From the NCBI RefSeq assembly GCF_900078755.1, contig NZ_FKIH01000013.1: a DNA stretch of 64,000 nucleotides; one strand, written 5' to 3'. The position numbers and the translations under genes are program-made. This DNA is from Ichthyocystis sparus. GTDB lineage: Bacteria > Pseudomonadota > Gammaproteobacteria > Burkholderiales > 2013Ark19i. Shown one piece after another: positions 20,433-29,751 of this stretch (its first letter is position 1; each line of letters begins with the position of its first letter). The notes under the pieces were generated by a model that saw only the letters and a list, made by a program, of their open reading frames with translations, did not search any database and had not been told where the DNA came from.

Positions 20433-21728
20433 CTAAATACACAACAACAAGCGAGAAGGATCCTCTAGAGCATCCTTAATAGCAACCAGTCCTAGAACGG
20501 CCTCTCTACCGTCAATCAGCCTATGATCATAAGAAAGTGCCAAATGAACCATGGGACGAATAACAATCTCCCCATTCTCTACAACAGGACGATCTTTTAT
20601 AGCATGAACGCCCAATATAGCAGACTGCGGAGGATTAATGATAGGAGTAGACATGACAGATCCATAGGAACCGCCATTGCTAATGGAAAACGTACCGCCA
20701 AGCAGATCGTCCAAAGCCAAACGCCCAGACTTAGCACGTTTGGCGTAATCTGAAATAGCAAGCTCAATTTCATGCATGAGCAAACTATCAGCATCACGAA
20801 TAACCGGTACTACCAAACCCCTCTCTGTACCTACAGCCACACCTATATTAAACGAACCATGGTATATGATGTCGGAACCATCAATAGATGCATTGAGAAC
20901 AGGAAACTTTTTCAAAGCAGCAACAACCGCCTTAACAAAAAATGACATGAATCCTAAGCGCACTCCGTGGCTCTTTTCGAAGATATCAACATATCTTTTG
21001 CGAAGATCAATGACGGCCTTCATATTAACCTCATTGAAAGTCGTAAGAGTGGCAGTAGAGGACTGAGATTCCAATAACCTCTCTGCCACACGAACTCGCA
21101 ACCTAGACATTGGCTCACGACGATCGGAAATAGCATTATCACTAACAGAAGATACTACTTCCTTCTCATCCCTGGTAGCTTCAGGTTTGGAGCTAGACTC
21201 AGACTCTACAGATACAGAAGTACTAGATTCCTCAGCATGTGATGAAGTAGAAGCAGTAGAGGTATCGGGTAGGTCAGACGACTTTAGCACATCTTCTTTC
21301 AAAATGCGCCCGCCAAGTCCAGATCCAGAAACATCACCTAAATCAACCCCCATATTAGAAGCCAACGAAACGGCGGCTGGCATAGCAACATTACTATGGG
21401 AAGCGACAGACGATCCTCCATGCTGTTGGACAACAGCATCCTCATGAGAACCTACGGCAGATGCACGAGAAGGAAGATCGGAGTCTGAGGACATCTCAGT
21501 AATATCAGCAATATCCTGGCCACTAACAACGATGGCGCCATCATCCTCGATTATAGCAGATAAAACACCATCAATAGGCGACGGAATCTCCATAACTATC
21601 TTGTCCGTCTCAATCTCAACTAAGACTTCACCCCTCTTTACATGATCTCCAGGCTGCTTTTGCCAGGAAAGAAGCGTTGCTTCAGAAACTGACTCCGACA
21701 ACTGAGGCACCTTTACTTTGACAGACAT
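20433..21728 (-). CDS. sucB: 2-oxoglutarate dehydrogenase E2, dihydrolipoyl succinyltransferase
   Basis: This is a 431-aa E2 core enzyme (odhB in related genomes). It has a single lipoyl domain at residues 1-80 with the lipoylated Lys in EIETDKIVMEIPSP. A Ser/Val/Glu-rich hinge follows, then a peripheral subunit-binding domain (AVSLASNMGVDLGDVSGSGL, then GGRILKEDV), a second Ser-rich hinge, and the catalytic domain ending with the DHRLIDGREAV active-site motif. ATG 21728 is preceded by AAAGAGG at seven bases. It lies 34 bases after sucA. Complete and typical. Confidence 0.97.
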   Translation of the reverse strand: MSVKVKVPQLSESVSEATLLSWQKQPGDHVKRGEVLVEIETDKIVMEIPSPIDGVLSAIIEDDGAIVVSGQDIADITEMSSDSDLPSRASAVGSHEDAVVQQHGGSSVASHSNVAMPAAVSLASNMGVDLGDVSGSGLGGRILKEDVLKSSDLPDTSTASTSSHAEESSTSVSVESESSSKPEATRDEKEVVSSVSDNAISDRREPMSRLRVRVAERLLESQSSTATLTTFNEVNMKAVIDLRKRYVDIFEKSHGVRLGFMSFFVKAVVAALKKFPVLNASIDGSDIIYHGSFNIGVAVGTERGLVVPVIRDADSLLMHEIELAISDYAKRAKSGRLALDDLLGGTFSISNGGSYGSVMSTPIINPPQSAILGVHAIKDRPVVENGEIVIRPMVHLALSYDHRLIDGREAVLGLVAIKDALEDPSRLLLCI

Positions 21729-21762
21729 AAAAAAACCTCTTTAAGAAATAACAGTCAAGTCA

Positions 21763-24513
21763 CTACTCGTCACTAGGCTCTGAGGATACATGAGACTCAA
21801 AAGCATCCTTGATAAGAGCATCTTGCTGCAAACGATGGGTGGAAGGAGATCCAACAGCGGGAGAGGCCTCACGTTGACGACCAGCATATCTCAAATTCTG
21901 TAATGAGGTCAGATACCCACCCAGTTTGTGGCAAATAAAATACCAAGCACCCATGTTACGAGGCTCCTCTTGACACCAAACAATATCAAGGAGACGAGTA
22001 TACCTAGCCATTTCAGCAGAGTATAAAGAATGCGGGAAGGGAAATAACTGCTCTAACCGAACAATTGCTACATCTTCCCTCTGATGTTCCTCCCTATACG
22101 CTAGTAGATCGTAATAAACCTTCCCCGTGCAAACAATAAGCCTGCGAACACGATAAGGATCAACAACGCCATCACCTATTATCGGATAAAAAGAGGCACC
22201 CGCTATTTCCTTAAGAGAAGACATAGCATGACGCTTACGCAACAGTGATTTAGGAGTCATAACAATCAATGGACGCCTCTGGGTACGCAACATTTGGCGG
22301 CGCAGCAGATGAAAAATTTGAGATGCCGAGGTAGGAACACAAATTTCCATATTCTTATGAGCACATAACTGAAGAAAACGCTCCAACCTTGCAGAAGAAT
22401 GCTCGGGTCCTTGTCCTTCTAAGCCGTGGGGCAACAAACAAACGACACCACTGTAGCGCCCCCACTTGACCTCTGAACTAGATAAAAATTGATCAAAGGC
22501 TACTTGAGCGTTATTACAAAAATCACCATACTGAGCTTCCCAAATTACAAGTGACTTGGGATTAGTCATAGCATATCCATACTCAAACGCCACTACAGCC
22601 TCTTCAGAGAGAACAGAATCATAAACTTCGAACGAAACACCCTCTCTCTTTGCCAAATTAGCTAAAGGACAAAAAAGTTGCCCATTTTTTTGATCATGAA
22701 TAATGGCATGCCTATGAGCAAACGTACCCCTACCACAATCTTGACCGGACAAGCGCACAGAAAAACCATCACTTAACAAAGATGCATAAGACAAATTCTC
22801 CGCAGCCCCCCAATCGAGTAAATCCTCGCCTTTATACATATTATGACGATCAGAAAAAACTTTGCTGACGGCACGATGAAGAGTAAAATTGCTGGGAAGG
22901 TTAAGTAAGTAACTACCAAGATTTGTTAATGTTTCTATTGGCAGAGAGGTTCGTGCATGTCCGGTGTATTTGTCAGTCAATATCTCAGACCACCCAGTAC
23001 AAGGACGGTCAAAAAGTAAAGATTCAGATGTAATAGGAACAGGAGTAACACCCTTATCCATGGACTCTATGTACTCTGATATATACCCATCAACCTCGCT
23101 TTGTGTGCACACATCAGACTCGACTAAACAATTTGCATAGAGACTCTTAGTACCTGGATGCTCAGAGATCTTCTGGTACATAATCGGTTGGGTAATATAA
23201 GGCTCATCTTGCTCGTTGTGACCAAAACGCCTAAAACAAACCAAATCAACGACCACATCCTTGCAAAAGGTCTGACGATAAAGCAAAGCTAATCTAAGAA
23301 CCCAAGCTACAGCCTCAGGATCATCCGTATTAACATGAAAAATTGGGCATTCAACAGATTTTGCAACACCAGTACAGAACATGCTAGAACGAGCATCCGT
23401 AACGTTAGACATAGTAAAACCAATCTGATTATTAATCACCAGATGGACAGTCCCACCCACCGAATAGCCGTTCGTCAAGGACATATTCAGGGTCTCCATT
23501 ACCACCCCCTGCCCAGCAAATGCAGCGTCACCATGAACTAAAAACGGCAAAACTAAATTTCTTTGCGACATAGGATAGCTGTCTCTACGTGATCTAGCCA
23601 TACCCATTACAACAGCATCCACAATCTCAAGGTGTGAAGGATTATATGCCAAAGAACAACGCACAACATGGTTAGAAGTAGAAACATTAGATGAAAAACC
23701 CATATGGTACTTAACATCACCGGATATGAGCTTCTTATCAAAATGGCCCTCAAACTCTTCAAACATTATAGCTGGAGACTTGCCCATTATGTTAACAAGA
23801 AAGTTCAATCGTCCACGATGGGCCATACCAATAATAATCTCGCGTATACCAAGATCTCCAGCATATTGAACCAAAGCATCAGAGGCCACAATGAATGATT
23901 CACTGCCATCAAGACCGAAACGTTTGACACCAACAAACCGTTTCGCTAGGTAATCCTCAAAATGTTCAGCCGCAGTAAGCAAGCGCAAAATTCGCTTCTT
24001 AGAGTCAACTGACACACTTTCACTTAAACGGGATTCAAATCTTTCCTGCAGCCACACACGTTCATCAAAAGATGAAATGTGAGCCAATTCAACTGCAACT
24101 GAGCCACAATAAGCTTCACGCATAGGCACATAGGACTCATAAGATAAGCGAGACTCTATGTCAGCAATAATCGGATTGGGTAAACTAGAAACAAGACCCA
24201 GAGGATCAAGCTTGGCGGAAAAATAACCCCAGGAGCGATAAGCATCCCAAATAAGTTCAGAGGAAAGTGACCCAGAAGAATCAGCAACTACACCAGTAGA
24301 AGACTCATCTGATAAACCAGAACCGAGAGAGCCGCCACAACCCTCAAAAACTGGAAGTAAATCCCCAGTTTTTTCGTAATGTTCAAAACATGATCGCCAA
24401 TCTGGAGTAACAGAATCATGATCACTCTTATAAAGCGAATACAGATCCTCAAAGAACCCAGCACTAACCGAGCTCAAATAAGCGGTCTCCTCCAACTGTT
24501 TCATAGTACCCAC
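21763..24513 (-). CDS. sucA: 2-oxoglutarate dehydrogenase E1
   Basis: This is a 916-aa thiamine-diphosphate-dependent E1 (odhA in related genomes) that decarboxylates 2-oxoglutarate and succinylates the E2 lipoyl group. Seen: IGMAHRGRLNFLVNIMGKSP, HGDAAFAGQGVVMETLNMS, HVNTDDPEAVAWV (ThDP/Mg region), RFGHNEQDEP, SGQDCGRGTFAHRHA, and LPHGLEGQGPEHSSAR near the C-terminus. The GTG at 24513 has AAGGGG seven bases upstream; an ATG three codons in (24504) is the alternative and matches family starts (MKQ). It is followed by sucB and preceded by gltA in one operon. Confidence 0.97.
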   Translation of the reverse strand: MGTMKQLEETAYLSSVSAGFFEDLYSLYKSDHDSVTPDWRSCFEHYEKTGDLLPVFEGCGGSLGSGLSDESSTGVVADSSGSLSSELIWDAYRSWGYFSAKLDPLGLVSSLPNPIIADIESRLSYESYVPMREAYCGSVAVELAHISSFDERVWLQERFESRLSESVSVDSKKRILRLLTAAEHFEDYLAKRFVGVKRFGLDGSESFIVASDALVQYAGDLGIREIIIGMAHRGRLNFLVNIMGKSPAIMFEEFEGHFDKKLISGDVKYHMGFSSNVSTSNHVVRCSLAYNPSHLEIVDAVVMGMARSRRDSYPMSQRNLVLPFLVHGDAAFAGQGVVMETLNMSLTNGYSVGGTVHLVINNQIGFTMSNVTDARSSMFCTGVAKSVECPIFHVNTDDPEAVAWVLRLALLYRQTFCKDVVVDLVCFRRFGHNEQDEPYITQPIMYQKISEHPGTKSLYANCLVESDVCTQSEVDGYISEYIESMDKGVTPVPITSESLLFDRPCTGWSEILTDKYTGHARTSLPIETLTNLGSYLLNLPSNFTLHRAVSKVFSDRHNMYKGEDLLDWGAAENLSYASLLSDGFSVRLSGQDCGRGTFAHRHAIIHDQKNGQLFCPLANLAKREGVSFEVYDSVLSEEAVVAFEYGYAMTNPKSLVIWEAQYGDFCNNAQVAFDQFLSSSEVKWGRYSGVVCLLPHGLEGQGPEHSSARLERFLQLCAHKNMEICVPTSASQIFHLLRRQMLRTQRRPLIVMTPKSLLRKRHAMSSLKEIAGASFYPIIGDGVVDPYRVRRLIVCTGKVYYDLLAYREEHQREDVAIVRLEQLFPFPHSLYSAEMARYTRLLDIVWCQEEPRNMGAWYFICHKLGGYLTSLQNLRYAGRQREASPAVGSPSTHRLQQDALIKDAFESHVSSEPSDE

Positions 24514-24552
24514 AGAAAAACCCCTTAGACCACGCTAACACAAGCAAAAACA

Positions 24553-25854
24553 CTAACAACCGCACTTCCTTTTATCAATAGGAAGCACATCCCTTTTGTC
24601 GTGACCCTTGTACAATTGACGTGGACGAGCAATCCTGTATTCAGGATCAGTAATCATCTCGATCCAGTGAGAAACCCAACCCACAGTACGCGCCAAGGAA
24701 AAAACACAAGTAAAGATATCCACTGGTATGCCCAAAGCTTGCTGGACAATGCCAGAATAAAAATCAACGTTAGGATACAATTTTCTACTCACAAAGTAAT
24801 CGTCCTCAAGTGCAACTTGTTCTAACTTCAAGGCCAGCTTAAAAAGAGGATCGTTGTGTAAATCCAATTCATCTAAAACCTCATGACAAGTCTGACGCAT
24901 TAGACGAGCTCTTGGATCGTAATTTTTGTACACACGATGCCCGAAACCCATCAGTCTGAAAGAACTTGATTTATCTTTAGCCTTCTTAATGTACTCACCA
25001 ATACGACTGACATCACCAATTTCTCGAAGCATCTGTAGACATGCTTCATTAGCACCTCCGTGAGCAGGCCCCCAAAGGCAAGCAACACCGGCAGCAATAA
25101 CAGCAAAGGGATTAGCACCAGATGAACCTGCCAAACGAACAGTAGAAGTTGATGCATTTTGCTCGTGATCAGCATGAAGAATAAAAATCCTGTCTAAAGC
25201 CCTAGACAAAACAGGGTTAACTACATACTCCTCACAAGGAACCGCAAACATCATTCGCATAAAATTAGAGGTATAGTCCAAATCATTTTGAGGATATACA
25301 AATGGCTGACCTATTGAATATTTATATGCTGAAGCGATAATGGTAGGCATTTTAGCAATCAAACGAATAGCCGAAATATTGCGGCTCACCGGATCGTCAA
25401 TATCAAGAGAATCATGATAAAAAGCCGACAAGGCACTAACCACACCCGCCACAATCGCCATAGGATGAGCATCACGCCTAAAGCCATGATAAAACCTACT
25501 AAGTTGCTCATGTATCATTGTATGTACCGACAGAAGCCGGCAAAATTCCTTGTGTTCATCAGCATCTGGCAAATCACCGTATAAAAGCAGATAGGCAACC
25601 TCCATAAAGGAACAATTCTCTGCCAACTGCTCAATAGGATATCCCCTGTACCACAACTCACCATTTTCTCCGTCAACATAGGTAATGGCAGAGTGACAAC
25701 TAGCAGTAGACAAAAAACCAGGATCATATGTGAAAACACCTGTTTGTGCATAAAAACTTCGCACATCCACTACTTTTGGTCCAACAGTACCCTCTAAAAC
25801 ATCAGCAGTGTAAGAAGGACCTCCATTACCTAGTTCTATTTTTGCTTTATCCAT
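24553..25854 (-). CDS. gltA: Citrate synthase
   Basis: This type II citrate synthase condenses oxaloacetate and acetyl-CoA. The start is placed at ATG 25852-25854 (MDKAKIELGNGG), with GGTGGGG just upstream; a longer frame to 25896 would overlap sdhE. That gives 433 aa. Seen: DPGFLSTASCHSAITYVDGE, EQLAENCSFMEVAYLLLYG, ILHADHEQNASTSTVRLAGS with an active-site His, WGPAHGGANEACLQML, MGFGHRVYKNYDPRA, and VDFYSGIVQQALGIP with the catalytic Asp region. It lies in the operon between sdhE and sucA. Confidence 0.97.
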   Translation of the reverse strand: MDKAKIELGNGGPSYTADVLEGTVGPKVVDVRSFYAQTGVFTYDPGFLSTASCHSAITYVDGENGELWYRGYPIEQLAENCSFMEVAYLLLYGDLPDADEHKEFCRLLSVHTMIHEQLSRFYHGFRRDAHPMAIVAGVVSALSAFYHDSLDIDDPVSRNISAIRLIAKMPTIIASAYKYSIGQPFVYPQNDLDYTSNFMRMMFAVPCEEYVVNPVLSRALDRIFILHADHEQNASTSTVRLAGSSGANPFAVIAAGVACLWGPAHGGANEACLQMLREIGDVSRIGEYIKKAKDKSSSFRLMGFGHRVYKNYDPRARLMRQTCHEVLDELDLHNDPLFKLALKLEQVALEDDYFVSRKLYPNVDFYSGIVQQALGIPVDIFTCVFSLARTVGWVSHWIEMITDPEYRIARPRQLYKGHDKRDVLPIDKRKCGC

Positions 25855-25889
25855 ATACCCCACCCCAACGAACATTGACAAACGGCCCT

Positions 25890-26123
25890 TCAACACACCA
25901 TTCCTACAAGATGATCAATCTCAGCATCATTAGTGGACAAACGACCCATTAGTACGTTCAGCATATCTGGGTCTGAGTAATCCAAAAAACGAGCCAAGGC
26001 AGCAATTTGTATATCGGTCAGAGAAGAAGCATGATTATCCAGAAAACGATTCAAAATTATATCAAGCTCCAACATACCGCGGCGACAACGCCACCTAAGA
26101 CGCCTAAATTCTTCATCCCTCAT
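25890..26123 (-). CDS. sdhE: FAD assembly factor SdhE
   Basis: This is a 77-aa SdhE/YgfY/Sdh5-type protein that promotes covalent flavinylation of SdhA. The diagnostic RGMLELD motif (RGxxE) is at residues 15-21, within the expected five-helix small fold (LRWRCRRGMLELD, then DIILNRFLD). Its ATG overlaps the sdhB stop by four bases (ATGA), so it is translationally coupled. Its place between sdhB and gltA is typical of betaproteobacteria. Confidence 0.93.
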   Translation of the reverse strand: MRDEEFRRLRWRCRRGMLELDIILNRFLDNHASSLTDIQIAALARFLDYSDPDMLNVLMGRLSTNDAEIDHLVGMVC

Positions 26124-26839
26124 ATCGAACGAGACAACAACAAAGTCTTAATCTTTCCTATAGCCCTAGTAGGATTAAGTTCTTTGGGACAAACATCAAC
26201 GCAGTTCATAATACTATGACATCTAAAAAGACGATAGGGATCATCCAAGCTATCAAGTCTCTCATTAGTAGCAGTATCACGAGAATCAGCAATAAACCTA
26301 TACGCCTGCAATAAACCAGCCGGACCAACGAACTTGTCAGGATTCCACCAAAAAGATGGACAAGAAGTAGAGCAACATGCACATAATATACACTCGTACA
26401 AGCCATTCAATTCTTGGCGATCGTCGGGAGATTGCAAACGTTCCTTGTTTATAGCCACAGATTCAGTATTAACCAAATATGGCTTTATGGAGTAGTACTG
26501 ATTATAAAATGAGGTCATATCTACAATAAGGTCCCTTATTACTGGCAAACCAGGTAAAGGACGCAAAACAACCTTCTTAGGTAATGATTTCATATTTGTA
26601 AGGCATGCAAGACCATTCTTACCATTAATATTCATGGAGTCGGACCCACAAACACCCTCTCTACATGACCGACGAAAGGACAGAGAATCATCCAAAGACT
26701 TAATATGAGTAATAACATCCAATAACATCCGCAAACCATGCTTGGACAGATTTACCTCATAACTCTCCATACGCGGCTTATCATCCTTTTCAGGGTCATA
26801 GCGATAAATCTCTACCGTACGAACATCATCAGCACTCAT
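26120..26839 (-). CDS. sdhB: Succinate dehydrogenase iron-sulfur subunit
   Basis: SdhB carries electrons from the flavin in SdhA to ubiquinone. ATG 26837-26839 (MSADDVRTVEIYRYDP) has AGGGGG eight bases upstream and is preferred over a longer frame to 26878; it gives 239 aa. The [2Fe-2S] ligands are in SCREGVCGSDSMNINGKNGL with a further Cys. The [4Fe-4S] and [3Fe-4S] ligands are in CILCACCSTSCPSFWW and CHSIMNCVDVCPKELNP. It lies 54 bases after sdhA. Confidence 0.97.
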   Translation of the reverse strand: MSADDVRTVEIYRYDPEKDDKPRMESYEVNLSKHGLRMLLDVITHIKSLDDSLSFRRSCREGVCGSDSMNINGKNGLACLTNMKSLPKKVVLRPLPGLPVIRDLIVDMTSFYNQYYSIKPYLVNTESVAINKERLQSPDDRQELNGLYECILCACCSTSCPSFWWNPDKFVGPAGLLQAYRFIADSRDTATNERLDSLDDPYRLFRCHSIMNCVDVCPKELNPTRAIGKIKTLLLSRSI

Positions 26840-26893
26840 AAAAAATGCCCCCTGGCAACTAATAAATGTACTAACCAAACAAAAATATACTAA

Positions 26894-28660
26894 CTAAAAA
26901 ACCCTAGGTTTAGGCATAAAGCTATCAACGCTTAATGGACGAGAGCGAACAGGCTTGTATGTAAGACGTCCTGTATTAGAAAAATACAGAGAGTGCTTCA
27001 TCCAATTGCCATCATCACGGTCGGGATAATCCTGACGAGCATGCGCTCCCCGACTTTCGCAACGCGCCTCTGCAGAAACCATAGTTGCTTTTGCCACCTC
27101 AATCATATTCTGCAACTCCAGCGCCTCAACCAATGCTGTATTAAAAACGGTTGACTTATCATTAATAAAGATATTATTAACTTTATCAGCAAGTTCCATA
27201 ATCTTAATAACTCCATCTTTCAGAAGCTCTCCCTTGCGAAAGACCGCACAATGATCCTGCATAACACTCTGTATTTGGGATAAAACATCATGCACACCCT
27301 CTCCAGAGGAGCGGCTCCTCAAAGTCTCAACACGATCCACCGCTTCCTCCCCGGCACTAGGAGAAAGGTCTGGGAAAATATCAGGAAGGGAAGACACAAA
27401 CTTGGCAACATGACGAGCAGTAGATCTTCCAAAAATAACCAGATCTAACAATGAGTTAGTTCCTAAACGATTAGCCCCATGAACAGATACACAAGAACAT
27501 TCACCAACAGCATACAATCCATGCACTGGGACATCGCGACCATCACTATCACAAGAAACCACACGACCATGAATATCTACTGGTATTCCACCCATCTGAT
27601 AATGGATGGTGGGAACCACTGGAACAGGATCCTTTATGGGATCAACATTAGCAAAGCGAATAGCAATCTCACGTATAGAAGGAAGGCGCTTCATAATTGT
27701 TTCTTCACCCAAATGACTAAGTTTAAGAAAAACATAGTCCTTATTGGGACCACAACCCCTGCCTTCTTTGATCTCCTGATCCATCGAGCGAGAAACAAAA
27801 TCACGTGGGGCCAAGTCCTTAAGGGTGGGGGCATATCTTTCCATAAAGCGCTCGCCATCAGCATTCAATAATATGCCACCCTCACCACGTACACCTTCAG
27901 TAATAAGCACACCTGCGCCAGAAACACCAGTTGGATGAAATTGCCAAAATTCCATATCCTCAAGAGGGATACCTGAACGAGCGCACATGCCCATGCCATC
28001 CCCAGTATTTATATAAGCATTGGTAGTAGAGCGAAAAATCCTACCCGAGCCGCCGGTAGCCAAAATGATCGACTTAGCATTCAAAATCATGTACCTACCA
28101 GTCTCCATCTCCATGGCTAAAACACCCACACAAGCACCTTGCGTATCCATAATCAGGTCTATTGCCATCCACTCTATGTAGAAGTAGGTATTTAAGGCTA
28201 AATTACGCTGATATAGAGTATGAAGCATGGCGTGTCCAGTACGATCTGCCGCACAGCAAGAGCGCTGCACCGGCTTTTCTCCGAAATTAGCAGTATGCCC
28301 ACCAAAAGCTCTCTGATAAATAGTACCGTCCTGATTGCGATCAAAAGGCATCCCCATGTGCTCTAGTTCATAAACAACCTCAGCAGCCTCCCTACACATA
28401 AATTCAATAGCATCCTGATCACCAAGATAATCAGAACCTTTTACTGTGTCGTACATGTGCCAAAGCCAATGATCCTCTCCCATGTTTGAAAGAGAGGCGC
28501 CTATTCCACCTTGGGCTGCTACAGTATGTGAACGAGTGGGGAAAACTTTAGAAACAACTGCTACATTGACGCCAGATTTAGACAGCTCTAATGCGGCACG
28601 CAAACCAGATCCACCCGCACCTACAACCAGAACGTCATAACTTCTTTTGGGCAGAGCCAT
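26894..28660 (-). CDS. sdhA: Succinate dehydrogenase flavoprotein subunit
   Basis: This 588-aa SdhA oxidises succinate to fumarate. FAD fold VLVVGAGGSGLRAALELS is at the N-terminus. The covalent-FAD His is in TRSHTVAAQGGIGASL. Substrate-binding and catalytic regions EFWQFHPTGVSGAGVLITEG and HYQMGGIPVDIHG are present, as is the C-terminal REARxDYP-type element (SRGAHARQDYPDRDD). Its ATG shares one base with the sdhD stop (TGATG). Complete and typical. Confidence 0.98.
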   Translation of the reverse strand: MALPKRSYDVLVVGAGGSGLRAALELSKSGVNVAVVSKVFPTRSHTVAAQGGIGASLSNMGEDHWLWHMYDTVKGSDYLGDQDAIEFMCREAAEVVYELEHMGMPFDRNQDGTIYQRAFGGHTANFGEKPVQRSCCAADRTGHAMLHTLYQRNLALNTYFYIEWMAIDLIMDTQGACVGVLAMEMETGRYMILNAKSIILATGGSGRIFRSTTNAYINTGDGMGMCARSGIPLEDMEFWQFHPTGVSGAGVLITEGVRGEGGILLNADGERFMERYAPTLKDLAPRDFVSRSMDQEIKEGRGCGPNKDYVFLKLSHLGEETIMKRLPSIREIAIRFANVDPIKDPVPVVPTIHYQMGGIPVDIHGRVVSCDSDGRDVPVHGLYAVGECSCVSVHGANRLGTNSLLDLVIFGRSTARHVAKFVSSLPDIFPDLSPSAGEEAVDRVETLRSRSSGEGVHDVLSQIQSVMQDHCAVFRKGELLKDGVIKIMELADKVNNIFINDKSTVFNTALVEALELQNMIEVAKATMVSAEARCESRGAHARQDYPDRDDGNWMKHSLYFSNTGRLTYKPVRSRPLSVDSFMPKPRVF

Positions 28661-29010
28661 CAGTTAACTCCTTGTAAAATCTCAAACGCCCAGAACATAT
28701 AACAAATCAAGAGGAAAACAATAACTATGTAAAACGCCAAACGAAGACAAAGGGGTTTAATATAGTCCATTGCAATATCACGCATTCCTACCCACGAGTG
28801 AAAACACAGGGAAGCAAAAATAAAAAGAGTAAAAATTTGAAACCAGCGTGGAGAAAACACCTCAACCCAACTTCTATAGTCCCAAACAGGCATACATAAG
28901 ACACGACACAAAACAACAACAGTGTATAAAACCATCAAAAATGCCGTAACACGTTGCAGAAGCCAATATCTTATGGCGTTACGAGAACCAGGCATGACAC
29001 TATTTTTCAT
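28660..29010 (-). CDS. sdhD: Succinate dehydrogenase membrane anchor subunit D
   Basis: This is a 116-aa membrane subunit with three hydrophobic helices that anchors SdhAB and helps bind haem b and quinone. The start is ATG 29008-29010 (MKNSVMPGSRNAIRYWLLQR), which overlaps the sdhC stop as ATGA. The conserved RYWLLQRVTAF and SLCFHSWVGMRDIAMDYIKP (haem/quinone region with His and Asp-Tyr) are visible. Confidence 0.93.
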   Translation of the reverse strand: MKNSVMPGSRNAIRYWLLQRVTAFLMVLYTVVVLCRVLCMPVWDYRSWVEVFSPRWFQIFTLFIFASLCFHSWVGMRDIAMDYIKPLCLRLAFYIVIVFLLICYMFWAFEILQGVN

Positions 29011-29408
29011 GAAAACACCCAAAACGAAAACAGCAGAGTTAGTATTATCGCCAGAATAAAAACTAATGCACTGGTTAAGCGAGCATCACTCTTTTCTACA
29101 CACCAATGAAAATCCAGCGCCAAAAACCTAATACCAGCAAAAATATGGTGAACAAAAGACCAGAATAAAACAATAATGACTACTCTAACAAAAGTTTTAT
29201 TCGAAAAGTTAGTTACTGATTCAAAAGAAATTGGACTAGAAATAGTCATTTCCAAAAATTTCAATATAGCTGGAATAAGGATAAACAAAAAAGCACCACT
29301 TACGCGGTGCAATATGGAAACTAGACCAGGAATTGGTAACCTGTAATTTACGATATCAAAAATATTAATATTGCGGAACTTTTTTCTACTACGTAAGGAA
29401 GAATGCAT
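29007..29408 (-). CDS. sdhC: Succinate dehydrogenase cytochrome b556 subunit C
   Basis: This is a 133-aa three-helix membrane subunit. LVSILHRVSGAFLF (Ser/Arg quinone-site motif) and FVHHIFAGIRFLALDFHWC (haem-ligand His region) identify it. It is the first gene of the ten-gene operon. The ATG has AGGGGA just upstream, and a good promoter lies at 29473-29501. Confidence 0.94.
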   Translation of the reverse strand: MHSSLRSRKKFRNINIFDIVNYRLPIPGLVSILHRVSGAFLFILIPAILKFLEMTISSPISFESVTNFSNKTFVRVVIIVLFWSFVHHIFAGIRFLALDFHWCVEKSDARLTSALVFILAIILTLLFSFWVFS

Positions 29409-29472
29409 TCCCCTATCCCTTTAAGTAAAGTAGCAAGGTAAATCGTTACAACTACAAAGCAACACCAGCTAC

Positions 29473-29501
29473 ATTATAGGACGACCAACAAACACATACA
29501 A
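29473..29501 (-). promoter_or_regulatory. Promoter of sdhC operon
   Basis: On the minus strand, TTGTAT (29496-29501) is followed by a 17-base spacer and a perfect TATAAT (29473-29478). It lies 65 bases upstream of the sdhC start codon. No clear operator is seen next to it. Confidence 0.6.
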
Positions 29502-29690
29502 TAATCCAATCATTTTTATAACCAGTATGTTTCATACATAGCCACAAAGCACTAAAAGTGATTCTCATTCTCTTTTAAAAAGTTTTCCAGCAATTAGTAA
29601 TCTTTTATTAAAAAGAGAAGAATAACTATCATTAATACCTTTTAGATTAAAATTTCTTATCTTTTTAGTTACGATCGTGGCGAAATTAGC

Positions 29691-29696
29691 TAGAAT
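29691..29696 (+). promoter_or_regulatory. Candidate -10 element of mdh operon
   Basis: TAGAAT lies within aaattagctagaat, 55 bases upstream of the mdh start. The same string form (aaaatttgctagaat) occurs in the island at about 8467-8481. The -35 match is poor, so this is tentative. The sdhC-mdh gap of 343 bases holds nothing else recognisable. Confidence 0.35.
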
Positions 29697-29751
29697 ATCG
29701 CTGCCCTTAGGTAGTCGTAATATCATCAACTTCTTTTTTGGAGATTCTACC